53,037 nt of DNA from a virus, in the IMG/VR virus record IMGVR_UViG_3300025289_000033, positions 1 to 53,037 of that record; one strand, given 5' to 3'. The notes under the pieces are model-generated. The model saw only the letters and a program-made list of their open reading frames with translations, had not been told where the DNA came from and did not search any database. Both the position numbers and the translations under genes were made by a program. Shown here piece after piece: positions 13,718 through 19,866 of the stretch (within the stretch, counting starts at the first letter, position 1; every line of letters begins with the position of its first letter).

Positions 13718-14104
13718 TTATAAGCCATTCTCAGACTCATATCGTTCAATAACATTTTTAGCATTAAAGTAATCTTTTTCTGTAACTTTTTTCTTAGGTA
13801 CTTCAATTCGTTCCAAAAACTTAGTATCAAACTCTCGTACTACAATAATGTTATTACCTTCAATGTCCTTTACATTATTATCAAGTTTTATAGCGTATGT
13901 TTTATAGCAATCGTTTTTAATTAAGTGCTTGGTTACATAAGTATATCCACCACTGCAAGTATGATAATAATGCTCATACCCATCGTTTTCAACAATAACA
14001 CCAGTAACCTTCTTAAGTTTTTTCCACTTAACTTGTGGGTTAATTTCAACTGTTATTTCTCTAACCTGTACTTTAGCACCAATGTTTTTATTTATTCGTT
14101 TCAT
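13718..14104 (-). CDS. hypothetical protein, 128 aa
   Basis: Basic beta-rich protein (MKRINKNIGAKVQVREITVE). ATG 14104 follows an A/T-rich leader like other starts here. An in-frame ATG at 14155 would add 17 residues, but that stretch looks like a remnant of the palindromic element (TAACGGTTTGTG and AAAGCCAC..ACGAA). It is better spaced to the promoter at 14177-14184, so both remain possible. The stop TAA is followed by CGG, the junction seen at other cassette-like genes. Function not recognised. Confidence 0.6.
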   Translation of the reverse strand: MKRINKNIGAKVQVREITVEINPQVKWKKLKKVTGVIVENDGYEHYYHTCSGGYTYVTKHLIKNDCYKTYAIKLDNNVKDIEGNNIIVVREFDTKFLERIEVPKKKVTEKDYFNAKNVIERYESENGL

Positions 14105-14176
14105 ATTTTTAAAATTAAATTCGAGTGTTCGTGCTGTGGCTTTCAAAACATACACAAACCGTTATAATTTTAACCG

Positions 14177-14184
14177 CAAAGATA
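14177..14184 (-). promoter_or_regulatory. leftward -7 box TATCTTTG at the arm junction
   Basis: CAAAGATA on the plus strand, the first leftward promoter of the left arm. No clear TTG at 17-20 bases. Confidence 0.5.
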
Positions 14185-14421
14185 CGACAAATAACACAAA
14201 CTTATCCCGCAAAATACTATTTTTGCACCACGTTCCTAAAATATGTACCAAAATATGCAGTATATTGGCTAATTTGTCAATTATAACCAACTTTGGCTAA
14301 TATTTTAGCATCTAAGTGCAATATTATACACAAAGTATAGTATATTGCGCAAAATAGTTGACAAAATACTTGCACACTAAATTTATTTTAACTATCTTCG
14401 TGAAATAATTATGTATATATT

Positions 14422-14450
14422 TTGGGGATAAAAATAAATTATTATCTTTG
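14422..14450 (+). promoter_or_regulatory. promoter of small-RNA cassette
   Basis: TTG 14422-14424, 18-base spacer, TATCTTTG 14443-14450. It is followed about 100 bases later by a strong terminator with no credible gene between. Confidence 0.7.
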
Positions 14451-14455
14451 TCGCT

Positions 14456-14558
14456 ATGATAGGTATTAGATTATATAAGATTGGATTTTCAGGGGTTGTT
14501 TTCAACCTTAGTTCTATATGTACTTATCATACTGCCGCCCGCTTTGGGCGGCTTTTTT
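14456..14558 (+). ncRNA. candidate small RNA of about 100 nt
   Basis: Defined by promoter 14422-14450 and the terminator at 14534-14558. It contains an internal hairpin GGTTG-TTTT-CAACC around 14500-14515. An ORF of 39 codons starts at 14456 (MIGIRLYKIGFSGVVFNLSS) but runs through the terminator hairpin, so a structural RNA or short leader peptide is more likely than a gene. Its role could be regulation of the rightward arm. Confidence 0.55.
14534..14558 (+). terminator. intrinsic terminator
   Basis: GCCGCCC and GGGCGGC form a perfect 7-bp stem with loop GCTTT, followed by six T. Confidence 0.9.
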
Positions 14559-14599
14559 CGTGGTGTCCACCATAACAACATCTACATATCAACTACTGG

Positions 14600-14800
14600 T
14601 AATGGTCTCTCAGTATAAACAAGGCTTAGAATCGAACAAAGGTGGTGGTTACTGATTTCCTTAAATCTTACACTTAAATGTCAAGTAGTTCGTTCGACGA
14701 CTTATGAGCCTTGACAGCCTGCCGAGAACTCAAAACTCATTATACGAAGCAAGCGTGAATTTAAGTCACCTTCTTTGGGGGAGGGGGGTGACTTAACTTT
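14600..14800. other. structured noncoding segment
   Basis: Nested complementary words: CAAGGCT (14620-14626) with AGCCTTG (14707-14713), and inside them TCGAAC (14632-14637) with GTTCGA (14692-14697). A separate perfect 10-bp hairpin pairs TTAAGTCACC (14761-14770) with GGTGACTTAA (14787-14796) around a G-rich loop. The word AGCAAGCG occurs at 14748 and again near 14835. A folded RNA or an origin structure is possible. Confidence 0.45.
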
Positions 14801-14907
14801 CCACACCAACCTCCAATCTAAAATCTATTACCAAAGCAAGCGAAGAATTTTAAAGCATTAAAATTCAGTTAGTTACAAATATGTGTTATAAAACATATAA
14901 ATTATAG

Positions 14908-14938
14908 TTGCAATATAGTGTATTATATATTATTTTTG
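14908..14938 (+). promoter_or_regulatory. rightward promoter, TTG-N20-TATTTTTG
   Basis: TTG 14908-14910 and TATTTTTG 14931-14938, 17 bases before ATG 14955 of the helicase gene. Confidence 0.75.
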
Positions 14939-14954
14939 CAGTAAAATATTAATT

Positions 14955-16178
14955 ATGGAGAATTTTAAAAGTGTAATAGAAAACGAAGTAATTACAGAAC
15001 CAAATTCAGATGGTACTTATATATTAAGGGACTATCAGGAAAAAGCGTGTGATAGTGCTATAAACTTTTTTAGTGGTGCAAGAAAGAATCCTGCGTTAAT
15101 GGTATTACCAACAGGTTCAGGTAAAAGTCTTATAATAGCAAATATTGTTAAAAACATACAAGGACACACGCTTGTATTCCAACCGTCTAAGGAAATTCTT
15201 GAACAAAACTTTAATAAACTACTTAGTTACGACCAATTCATAGATGCGAGTATATTCAGTGCATCATTTAATTCAAAGCAAATATCAAAAGTAACTTATG
15301 CCACCATTGGTAGTGCCATAAACAGAGTAAACGCATTTAAGCATTTTGACAACGTCATAATTGATGAGTGCCATTTTGTAAATGCAAAAGAAGGTATGTA
15401 TAAAAGATTCCTTAGTAGCATAGGAACTAAAAAGATATTAGGACTAACAGCAACACCATACCGAATGAATATAGATGGCTTTGGTGGTACTATGCTTAAA
15501 TTCATCACACGGACACGACCTCGTGTATTCTATGATTTAATATATTACGCACAAATAGAAGAATTATCCAATAAAGGATATTTGGCAGATATTGAATATT
15601 TCAATGCCAATGTAGAGTTCAATACAGATAAACTTGTTGTAAACTCTACCAAGATGGATTACACGGATGATTCTGTAAGAAAATACTATAAAGAAATATC
15701 TTTTGAGGAACAGATAGTAAATTTAGCACAAAGGCTATTAAAAGCAGGAAGAAAGAACATATTAATATTTACAAAGTTCGTAGAAGAATCAAATTATGTG
15801 AAAGATAAGTTGGGTGATATTTGCGAAACAGTATCAGCACAAACTAAAAAAAATGATAGAGAACGAATATTAGCTGATTTTAGAAGTGGAAAGATAAAAA
15901 TAGTAACCAATGTTGGTGTGTTGACAACAGGGTTTGACTTTCCTGAATTAGATACTATTTTACTTGCAAGACCAACACGGTCATTGGCATTGTATTATCA
16001 GATGATAGGTAGGGCAATGCGACCACACAAAAACAAAGAAAGTGCTTATGTTGTTGATATGTGTAAAACATACAACAGGTTTGGGCGTGTGGAAGAACTT
16101 GCAATAGGAAACGATGGAGATGTTCAGTGGTATTTTCATAGTGGTGGTAAAAGACTAACAAATGTGTATTTAGACTAA
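14955..16178 (+). CDS. SF2 DNA helicase, RadD/UvsW-like
   Basis: 407 residues with the full SF2 set: Q-like region DYQEKACDSAINFF, motif I VLPTGSGKSLI (about 54-64), motif Ia VFQPSKEILEQN, motif II DECHF (about 136-140), motif III GLTATPYRM, motif IV IFTKFVEE, motif V GVLTTGFDFPELDTILLARP and motif VI QMIGRAMRPH. DECH and 'TTGFDFP...LARPT-S-L-A-L-Y-x-Q-M-x-G-R' are the RadD/YejH pattern; UvsW-type phage helicases are close in layout. It would remodel branched or recombining phage DNA. First gene of the rightward arm, with its own promoter. Confidence 0.92.
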   Translation: MENFKSVIENEVITEPNSDGTYILRDYQEKACDSAINFFSGARKNPALMVLPTGSGKSLIIANIVKNIQGHTLVFQPSKEILEQNFNKLLSYDQFIDASIFSASFNSKQISKVTYATIGSAINRVNAFKHFDNVIIDECHFVNAKEGMYKRFLSSIGTKKILGLTATPYRMNIDGFGGTMLKFITRTRPRVFYDLIYYAQIEELSNKGYLADIEYFNANVEFNTDKLVVNSTKMDYTDDSVRKYYKEISFEEQIVNLAQRLLKAGRKNILIFTKFVEESNYVKDKLGDICETVSAQTKKNDRERILADFRSGKIKIVTNVGVLTTGFDFPELDTILLARPTRSLALYYQMIGRAMRPHKNKESAYVVDMCKTYNRFGRVEELAIGNDGDVQWYFHSGGKRLTNVYLD

Positions 16179-16183
16179 TCAAT

Positions 16184-16411
16184 ATGATAATTACAGAAGA
16201 AGAAAGAAATAATCTATTTGACTTTAAGACATACGTTTTAGATGGACTTCGCATGGTGTATAAAGTAGAATCCAAAAAGAACGGCAGTTATTTAATCCAC
16301 ACAGCCAAGTTCGGTGTGATAGAGATGTATCCAAAGGCGAACAAGCTATTGTTTAGGAATAGTGACAGGTGGTTGAACGGTGCGATGGAGTGGTTGTGTA
16401 ATAATTTATAA
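16184..16411 (+). CDS. hypothetical protein, 75 aa
   Basis: Five bases after the helicase gene. Mixed alpha/beta small protein (YLIHTAKFGVIEMYPKANKL) ending in a Trp-rich helix (DRWLNGAMEWLCNNL). No family recognised; co-transcribed with the helicase. Confidence 0.65.
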   Translation: MIITEEERNNLFDFKTYVLDGLRMVYKVESKKNGSYLIHTAKFGVIEMYPKANKLLFRNSDRWLNGAMEWLCNNL

Positions 16412-16441
16412 ATTTTGTGTACAACTAAGCGTTATTTGTTT

Positions 16442-16449
16442 TATCTTTG
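16442..16449 (+). promoter_or_regulatory. -7 box TATCTTTG
   Basis: Fourteen bases before ATG 16463. The -33 TTG is not at the optimal distance. Confidence 0.6.
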
Positions 16450-16462
16450 CGGAATAAAAACA

Positions 16463-16723
16463 ATGAGTATGTTTAAGAATATTTACTACAAGGACATAGA
16501 CACGGCACTCGTTAACGGTAGCCTGTGTGTGTTGGAAGTACCGTACAATCATTATCACTCGGAACACGTGTTAGCGTATTACAAAGACGGAAACTTCTAC
16601 GATGCTTATTCACTTGAAGACCCAGACGTGGTGAATGAAGATTATATCAACATAACAGACATAGCAATAAGCTATCTGAATACAGGAAAGAACGTATTTA
16701 AAAAACAACAAATATTAAATTAG
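16463..16723 (+). CDS. hypothetical protein, 86 aa
   Basis: Start at ATG 16463, since the in-frame ATG at 16415 lies upstream of the promoter -7 box. Product MSMFKNIYYKDIDTALVNGS, acidic and aromatic. Its stop TAG is one base from ATG of the SSB-like gene. Function unknown. Confidence 0.65.
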   Translation: MSMFKNIYYKDIDTALVNGSLCVLEVPYNHYHSEHVLAYYKDGNFYDAYSLEDPDVVNEDYINITDIAISYLNTGKNVFKKQQILN

Positions 16724-16724
16724 T

Positions 16725-17102
16725 ATGGAAGAGATAGGAAAATTGATTAAGAAACTACCGATTGAATCAGGTGCAAAGAAAGACGGTTCTGGTGATTGGA
16801 GTAAAATGTCATTTGTAATTCAGGTGAAGGATTCAAAGTACCCAACTGAAATATGTTTTGACACGTTCAATTCAGAGTTGATACAGTTTATATCCGACAC
16901 AAGTTTGGACACAGTGATTAAAGTAGCGTTTAGCATTAAGAGCAGGGAATACAATGGAAGATACTTTACAGGCGCAACAGCGTACAGTGCGGAGGTTGTG
17001 CGTGATATGGGCAACGAAGAAGTAAGAGTACCCAAGAACGAGTGGAACGATATTAAGAAAGATGCGTTACAGCCTGTGGAAGACGACCAACTACCTTTTT
17101 AA
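16725..17102 (+). CDS. DUF3127-type single-stranded DNA-binding protein
   Basis: 125 residues. The body matches the Bacteroidetes DUF3127 OB-fold family: GKLIKKLPIESGAKKDGSGDW, FVIQVKDSKYPTEICFDTF, and FSIKSREYNGRYFTGATAYS. The C-terminus is the SSB-type acidic tip EDDQLPF. The family is expected to bind single-stranded DNA and recruit partners by its tip. It is encoded beside a helicase, consistent with replication or recombination. A plausible coding extension in the -1 frame follows the stop (see findings). Confidence 0.85.
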   Translation: MEEIGKLIKKLPIESGAKKDGSGDWSKMSFVIQVKDSKYPTEICFDTFNSELIQFISDTSLDTVIKVAFSIKSREYNGRYFTGATAYSAEVVRDMGNEEVRVPKNEWNDIKKDALQPVEDDQLPF

Positions 17103-17137
17103 AAGAGGAAGTAAGTCAGCCTGAACCAAAAGAGATT

Positions 17138-17227
17138 ATGTTAACACCTAAAGATGTTCTTGACGATTTCATGCAGTCGGAACACTTTAGGAAATTGATG
17201 GAAACGTTTAAACTTGAATTAGTATGA
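17138..17227 (+). CDS. 29-residue ORF or frameshift extension of the SSB-like gene
   Basis: ATG 17138 to TGA 17227: MLTPKDVLDDFMQSEHFRKL then METFKLELV. The TGA overlaps the ATG of the next gene (ATGA), which supports translation. The same frame is open back to the SSB stop and reads KEEVSQPEPKEI before the ATG, so it might be reached by -1 slippage at the CCTTTTTAAAA tract (17094-17104). Confidence 0.5.
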   Translation: MLTPKDVLDDFMQSEHFRKLMETFKLELV

Positions 17228-17877
17228 AAACAATTAAAATAGCCTTTTCTAAATTGATTGGACACGAATATGATTTGGAAATAAAAATGGCAGTTCTTGA
17301 TTGGATGCTTAAAACAGGCAATGGGTTTTCTCATCAATATGGGTGGTATAGGGACGGAATAAATAAATCTTTGTTCGGATATTCGGCAAATAACTACGAC
17401 TGTAAATGTAAGTTACCAGACAGCTCAACGGAATTAAATAATTATTTTGATGCTATTTTTGCACGTGCCGTTTATGGTAATGAGAATAAGCCACTTAAAG
17501 AATGGAGAGAAAAAGAATCTATTTATCCATCCAAATATAGAATGTTAAAGTTTAATTTTGATTTTAAGTCGTTTTTAGAAAAAAGCACAATTGGATTAAT
17601 TTTTGAAATACAAAGACTTGACGGAAAATTTCTTAAAGATGAATTTGCTCATCCAGACTACAGCGGTAGAACAGAACCAAAGATTTTATCTATTTCTATA
17701 TATACTATTGGACATGGGTGGATTGTTGATTACACTTTTTCGTTTAAAGAATTTAATTATGAACCCGGTTGGACAGAAGGATTTATACAGGAAAAAGATG
17801 AATCTATACGTGTGTTCTTGAATAGAGTTTTGTGTGAACTAAGCACAATGATACTTACAACCGAAAACTTAAAATAA
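17224..17877 (+). CDS. hypothetical protein, 217 aa
   Basis: Globular mixed protein with aromatic-rich segments (GNGFSHQYGWYRDGINK and SIYTIGHGWIVDYTF). I recognise no catalytic motif. It overlaps the 29-residue ORF by four bases and precedes the first GroES-like gene by nine bases, so it belongs to the same operon. Confidence 0.7.
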   Translation: MKTIKIAFSKLIGHEYDLEIKMAVLDWMLKTGNGFSHQYGWYRDGINKSLFGYSANNYDCKCKLPDSSTELNNYFDAIFARAVYGNENKPLKEWREKESIYPSKYRMLKFNFDFKSFLEKSTIGLIFEIQRLDGKFLKDEFAHPDYSGRTEPKILSISIYTIGHGWIVDYTFSFKEFNYEPGWTEGFIQEKDESIRVFLNRVLCELSTMILTTENLK

Positions 17878-17886
17878 ACAAAAAAT

Positions 17887-18123
17887 ATGGTGACACCAAA
17901 AGGAAATAACATATTAGTAACGTTAATCGAAGAAAATGTAAACACTTCGTTGATCATTCCTGAAACGGCAACAAAGAAAGACTTGCAGTGGGGCGTGTGT
18001 GTAAAAGGCAACGAAGAAGTAAAAACAGATTCAATGGTGCTATTCAACACAAAGGGGTGCTTTAGTAAAGATGGTAATTACATTGTAGGTACAAACAAAA
18101 TACTTTATTGGCATGAACAATAG
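17887..18123 (+). CDS. GroES-like co-chaperonin, 78 aa (first of three)
   Basis: The pattern is that of Cpn10: VTPKGNNILVTLIEENVNTS (strand with 'P-x-x-x-x-(I/V)-L-V'), SLIIPETATKKDLQWGVCV (end of mobile loop and strand), 'VKTDSMVLFNTKGC' and a C-terminal DGNYIVGTNKILYW. Length (78) fits one GroES domain, but the mobile loop is shortened and lacks the GG-I/V pair. It overlaps the next gene by 11 bases. Phage GroES analogues (T4 gp31, RB49 CocO) help host GroEL fold the capsid protein; that role is inferred. Confidence 0.8.
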   Translation: MVTPKGNNILVTLIEENVNTSLIIPETATKKDLQWGVCVKGNEEVKTDSMVLFNTKGCFSKDGNYIVGTNKILYWHEQ

Positions 18124-18808
18124 CGCAGGAGCAAAACAATCCTACACTACAGACAAGTTACCGTCACAGATGATGAACAATAACGTTCTTATCAGGATAG
18201 ACTTTAATCCGATGGAAGACGTTGTGTTAGACAGTGGAATAATATTGTCAGGAGTTGGCGGTGTGATGTGGAATGAATCAGCACACGTAGCAAGGTATGG
18301 CGTGGTGACTAAAATACCAAAAGTATTAAAGACACGCCCACAGTATCATTTTAACGGCTGTATGGAGTGGAAAACAACCATAGAGATAGAAGAAGGAGAT
18401 ACAGTATATTTCACTAAGATAGGCTCTGCAAATGCCGTGGAACTGATTGTGGGCGGTGTGTTGTATTACATAATGAACTACTCAGACTTGGTGTTTACAA
18501 AGCGTGGAAACAAAATGATACCGTTAAACGGATATTGTTTAGTAGAAAAGGTGATGAAAGAAAGTGTGCAATCGAGCATAATAAAAACTTTGGATGCAGA
18601 GCAGGATAAGAGGTTGGGTGTGGTCGTGGTGAATGGAACAAATACAGAATACCACTACGGTTCAAAGCTGTATGATGCAGACGTGGAAGTAGGCGATGAA
18701 GTTGTGTTTGATGGTGGCTTTTGGACAGCGATAGAATACAGCCTGTTTAAGACGATAGATAGGGAATTGGGGTTTGTGCAGAAAATATTTATAGTGGGTG
18801 TGTTATGA
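18113..18808 (+). CDS. tandem GroES-like protein with two domains, 231 aa
   Basis: Two co-chaperonin-like domains in one chain. The first (residues about 19-120) has NNVLIRIDFNPMEDVVLDSG, IILSGVGGV (mobile-loop-like GG) and EEGDTVYFTKIG plus a closing NYSDLVFTKRG. The second (about 122-225) has PLNGYCLVEKVMKESVQS, RLGVVVVNGTNTE, DVEVGDEVVFDGG and a closing strand. Fusion of two GroES units is unusual, and a heptamer would have pseudo-symmetry. Overlaps the third gene by four bases. An in-frame ATG at 18170 could also be the start. Confidence 0.75.
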   Translation: MNNSAGAKQSYTTDKLPSQMMNNNVLIRIDFNPMEDVVLDSGIILSGVGGVMWNESAHVARYGVVTKIPKVLKTRPQYHFNGCMEWKTTIEIEEGDTVYFTKIGSANAVELIVGGVLYYIMNYSDLVFTKRGNKMIPLNGYCLVEKVMKESVQSSIIKTLDAEQDKRLGVVVVNGTNTEYHYGSKLYDADVEVGDEVVFDGGFWTAIEYSLFKTIDRELGFVQKIFIVGVL

Positions 18809-19050
18809 AAGGAAAAGTACCAAAAGGAAAGATACTTGTAAAGAGAATAGACAAGTTAACAAAGACTGCGGGTGGTGTGATAATACCCAATGCAGTAGAA
18901 GAAAGACAGAAGCGTGGTGAGGTGGTTATCGGTGGTGATGAAGTGTGTGTAGGAGATAGCGTAATCTTCACCACAAGGGGAACAGAGATAGAACTTGACG
19001 GAAGTAAATATTTGGTGATAGGGGAGAGGGAGGTGTTATACATAGAATAA
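18805..19050 (+). CDS. GroES-like co-chaperonin, 81 aa (third of three)
   Basis: The most canonical copy: PKGKILVKRIDKLTKTAGGV, then IIPNAVEERQKRGEVVIGG (complete mobile loop with KTAGGVIIP), VCVGDSVIFTTRGTEIELDG and YLVIGEREVLYI. The order and spacing match Cpn10 but the protein is about 15 residues shorter than GroES. It is followed by a strong terminator at 19073-19103, which ends the operon before the terminase genes. Confidence 0.88.
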   Translation: MKGKVPKGKILVKRIDKLTKTAGGVIIPNAVEERQKRGEVVIGGDEVCVGDSVIFTTRGTEIELDGSKYLVIGEREVLYIE

Positions 19051-19072
19051 CTTTATTTAACTTATGAGTATT

Positions 19073-19103
19073 AAGCTGTATCATTCGTGGTGCAGCTTTT
19101 TTT
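19073..19103 (+). terminator. intrinsic terminator after the co-chaperonin genes
   Basis: AAGCTG-TATCA-TTCG-TGGTG-CAGCTT forms an 11-bp stem with a UUCG loop, followed by seven T. The T-run continues into the promoter at 19124-19131. Confidence 0.9.
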
Positions 19104-19123
19104 ATGCCTAAATTTCAGCGTGT

Positions 19124-19131
19124 TATATTTG
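19124..19131 (+). promoter_or_regulatory. class II promoter, GTGTTATATTTG
   Basis: TATATTTG with upstream TTTATGCCTAAATTTCAGCG. This word order recurs at 23381, 30112 and 46611 (see findings). ATG of the TerS candidate is at 19150. Confidence 0.7.
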
Positions 19132-19149
19132 TGTGCAACATAATACGAT

Positions 19150-19866
19150 ATGGATAGAGACATAAAATCACTTGACTGTTCAAAAATGTCTATTCACCCG
19201 AACTCACCACAGCTTGTGACGTTCTTGGAGAAAGAGATACCACAGTTAAAAATATTTACAGATTTCAAGGAAAAGACGTTCACCAAGTCGCAGGTGCTAC
19301 GTTATATAGTATTAATGTACGACCCGAACTCACCCATTCATCAAATGAACTCACTTGACTATTGGGGACAGAAATGGGAAGCGGCTGCGTATGCAGGATT
19401 TCCACAGACAAAGTCAAAGCATGACGGGCAACAGAGGTTTGACGAGCGTGTGGTACAGATGGTGTTAGGAAAAAATAAAGACGTATTAGACATGATACTT
19501 CTTTATACAAAGTGGACAAACAAAAAAGATTGGGACTACCTTGTGTATCTACAAGAGGCTATGGCAGGACACGTGCTGAGTGCTATGAAAGAAAAGCAGG
19601 ACATTAAGTCAATCAAGGAGGTGAACACTTTGTGGCGTGAGAAAAATGCTATCGAAAAGAAAATGTCAAATCAGGCAGTACCGGAGACAGAGGATTTTGT
19701 GTCGAGATTCTATTATCAGATTGAGCAGTCGAGACTCGCCATTAGACCGGAGGACTATGCTCACGCACTTGCCGATGGCGATGACTTAAGACTAGATTGC
19801 CCTTATGGGGTGAATTTTACTATACAACAGCTTAGATTTGTAGGAGATAAATTGCCTGATGAGTAA
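19150..19866 (+). CDS. putative small terminase subunit
   Basis: 238 residues, directly upstream of and overlapping the large terminase by eight bases. It is helical with a central Trp/Lys-rich region (LLYTKWTNKKDWDYLVYLQE) and a coiled-coil-like segment (KSIKEVNTLWREKNAIEKKM). Position and length fit a TerS-type packaging protein or the conserved gene preceding TerL in Bacteroidetes podoviruses. No sequence motif proves it. Confidence 0.6.
   Translation: MDRDIKSLDCSKMSIHPNSPQLVTFLEKEIPQLKIFTDFKEKTFTKSQVLRYIVLMYDPNSPIHQMNSLDYWGQKWEAAAYAGFPQTKSKHDGQQRFDERVVQMVLGKNKDVLDMILLYTKWTNKKDWDYLVYLQEAMAGHVLSAMKEKQDIKSIKEVNTLWREKNAIEKKMSNQAVPETEDFVSRFYYQIEQSRLAIRPEDYAHALADGDDLRLDCPYGVNFTIQQLRFVGDKLPDE

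Larger units (their letters stand above)
14156..14954. other. noncoding divergent hub between the two arms
   Basis: About 800 bases without a convincing gene. From left to right: leftward promoter 14177-14184; an AT-rich tract with repeated words (TTGGCTAAT at 14265 and 14291 area, GTATATTG twice around 14260-14350); a weak rightward promoter TTG-N20-TATCTTCG (14370-14400); the small-RNA cassette 14422-14558; a structured segment 14600-14800; and the rightward promoter 14908-14938. The layout would suit a replication origin or early-gene control region, though no definite origin motif is seen. Confidence 0.55.

Noticed and set aside
14456-14575. 39-codon ORF following the promoter at 14422-14450
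   Set aside because: It reads through a perfect terminator hairpin and six T; such an mRNA would end inside the gene. A small RNA or leader is preferred.
14560-14850. Possible tRNA or tmRNA gene
   Set aside because: There are complementary stems, but no acceptor stem, T-loop GTTCRANNC or CCA end in the right geometry was found on either strand. No tRNA was found elsewhere either.
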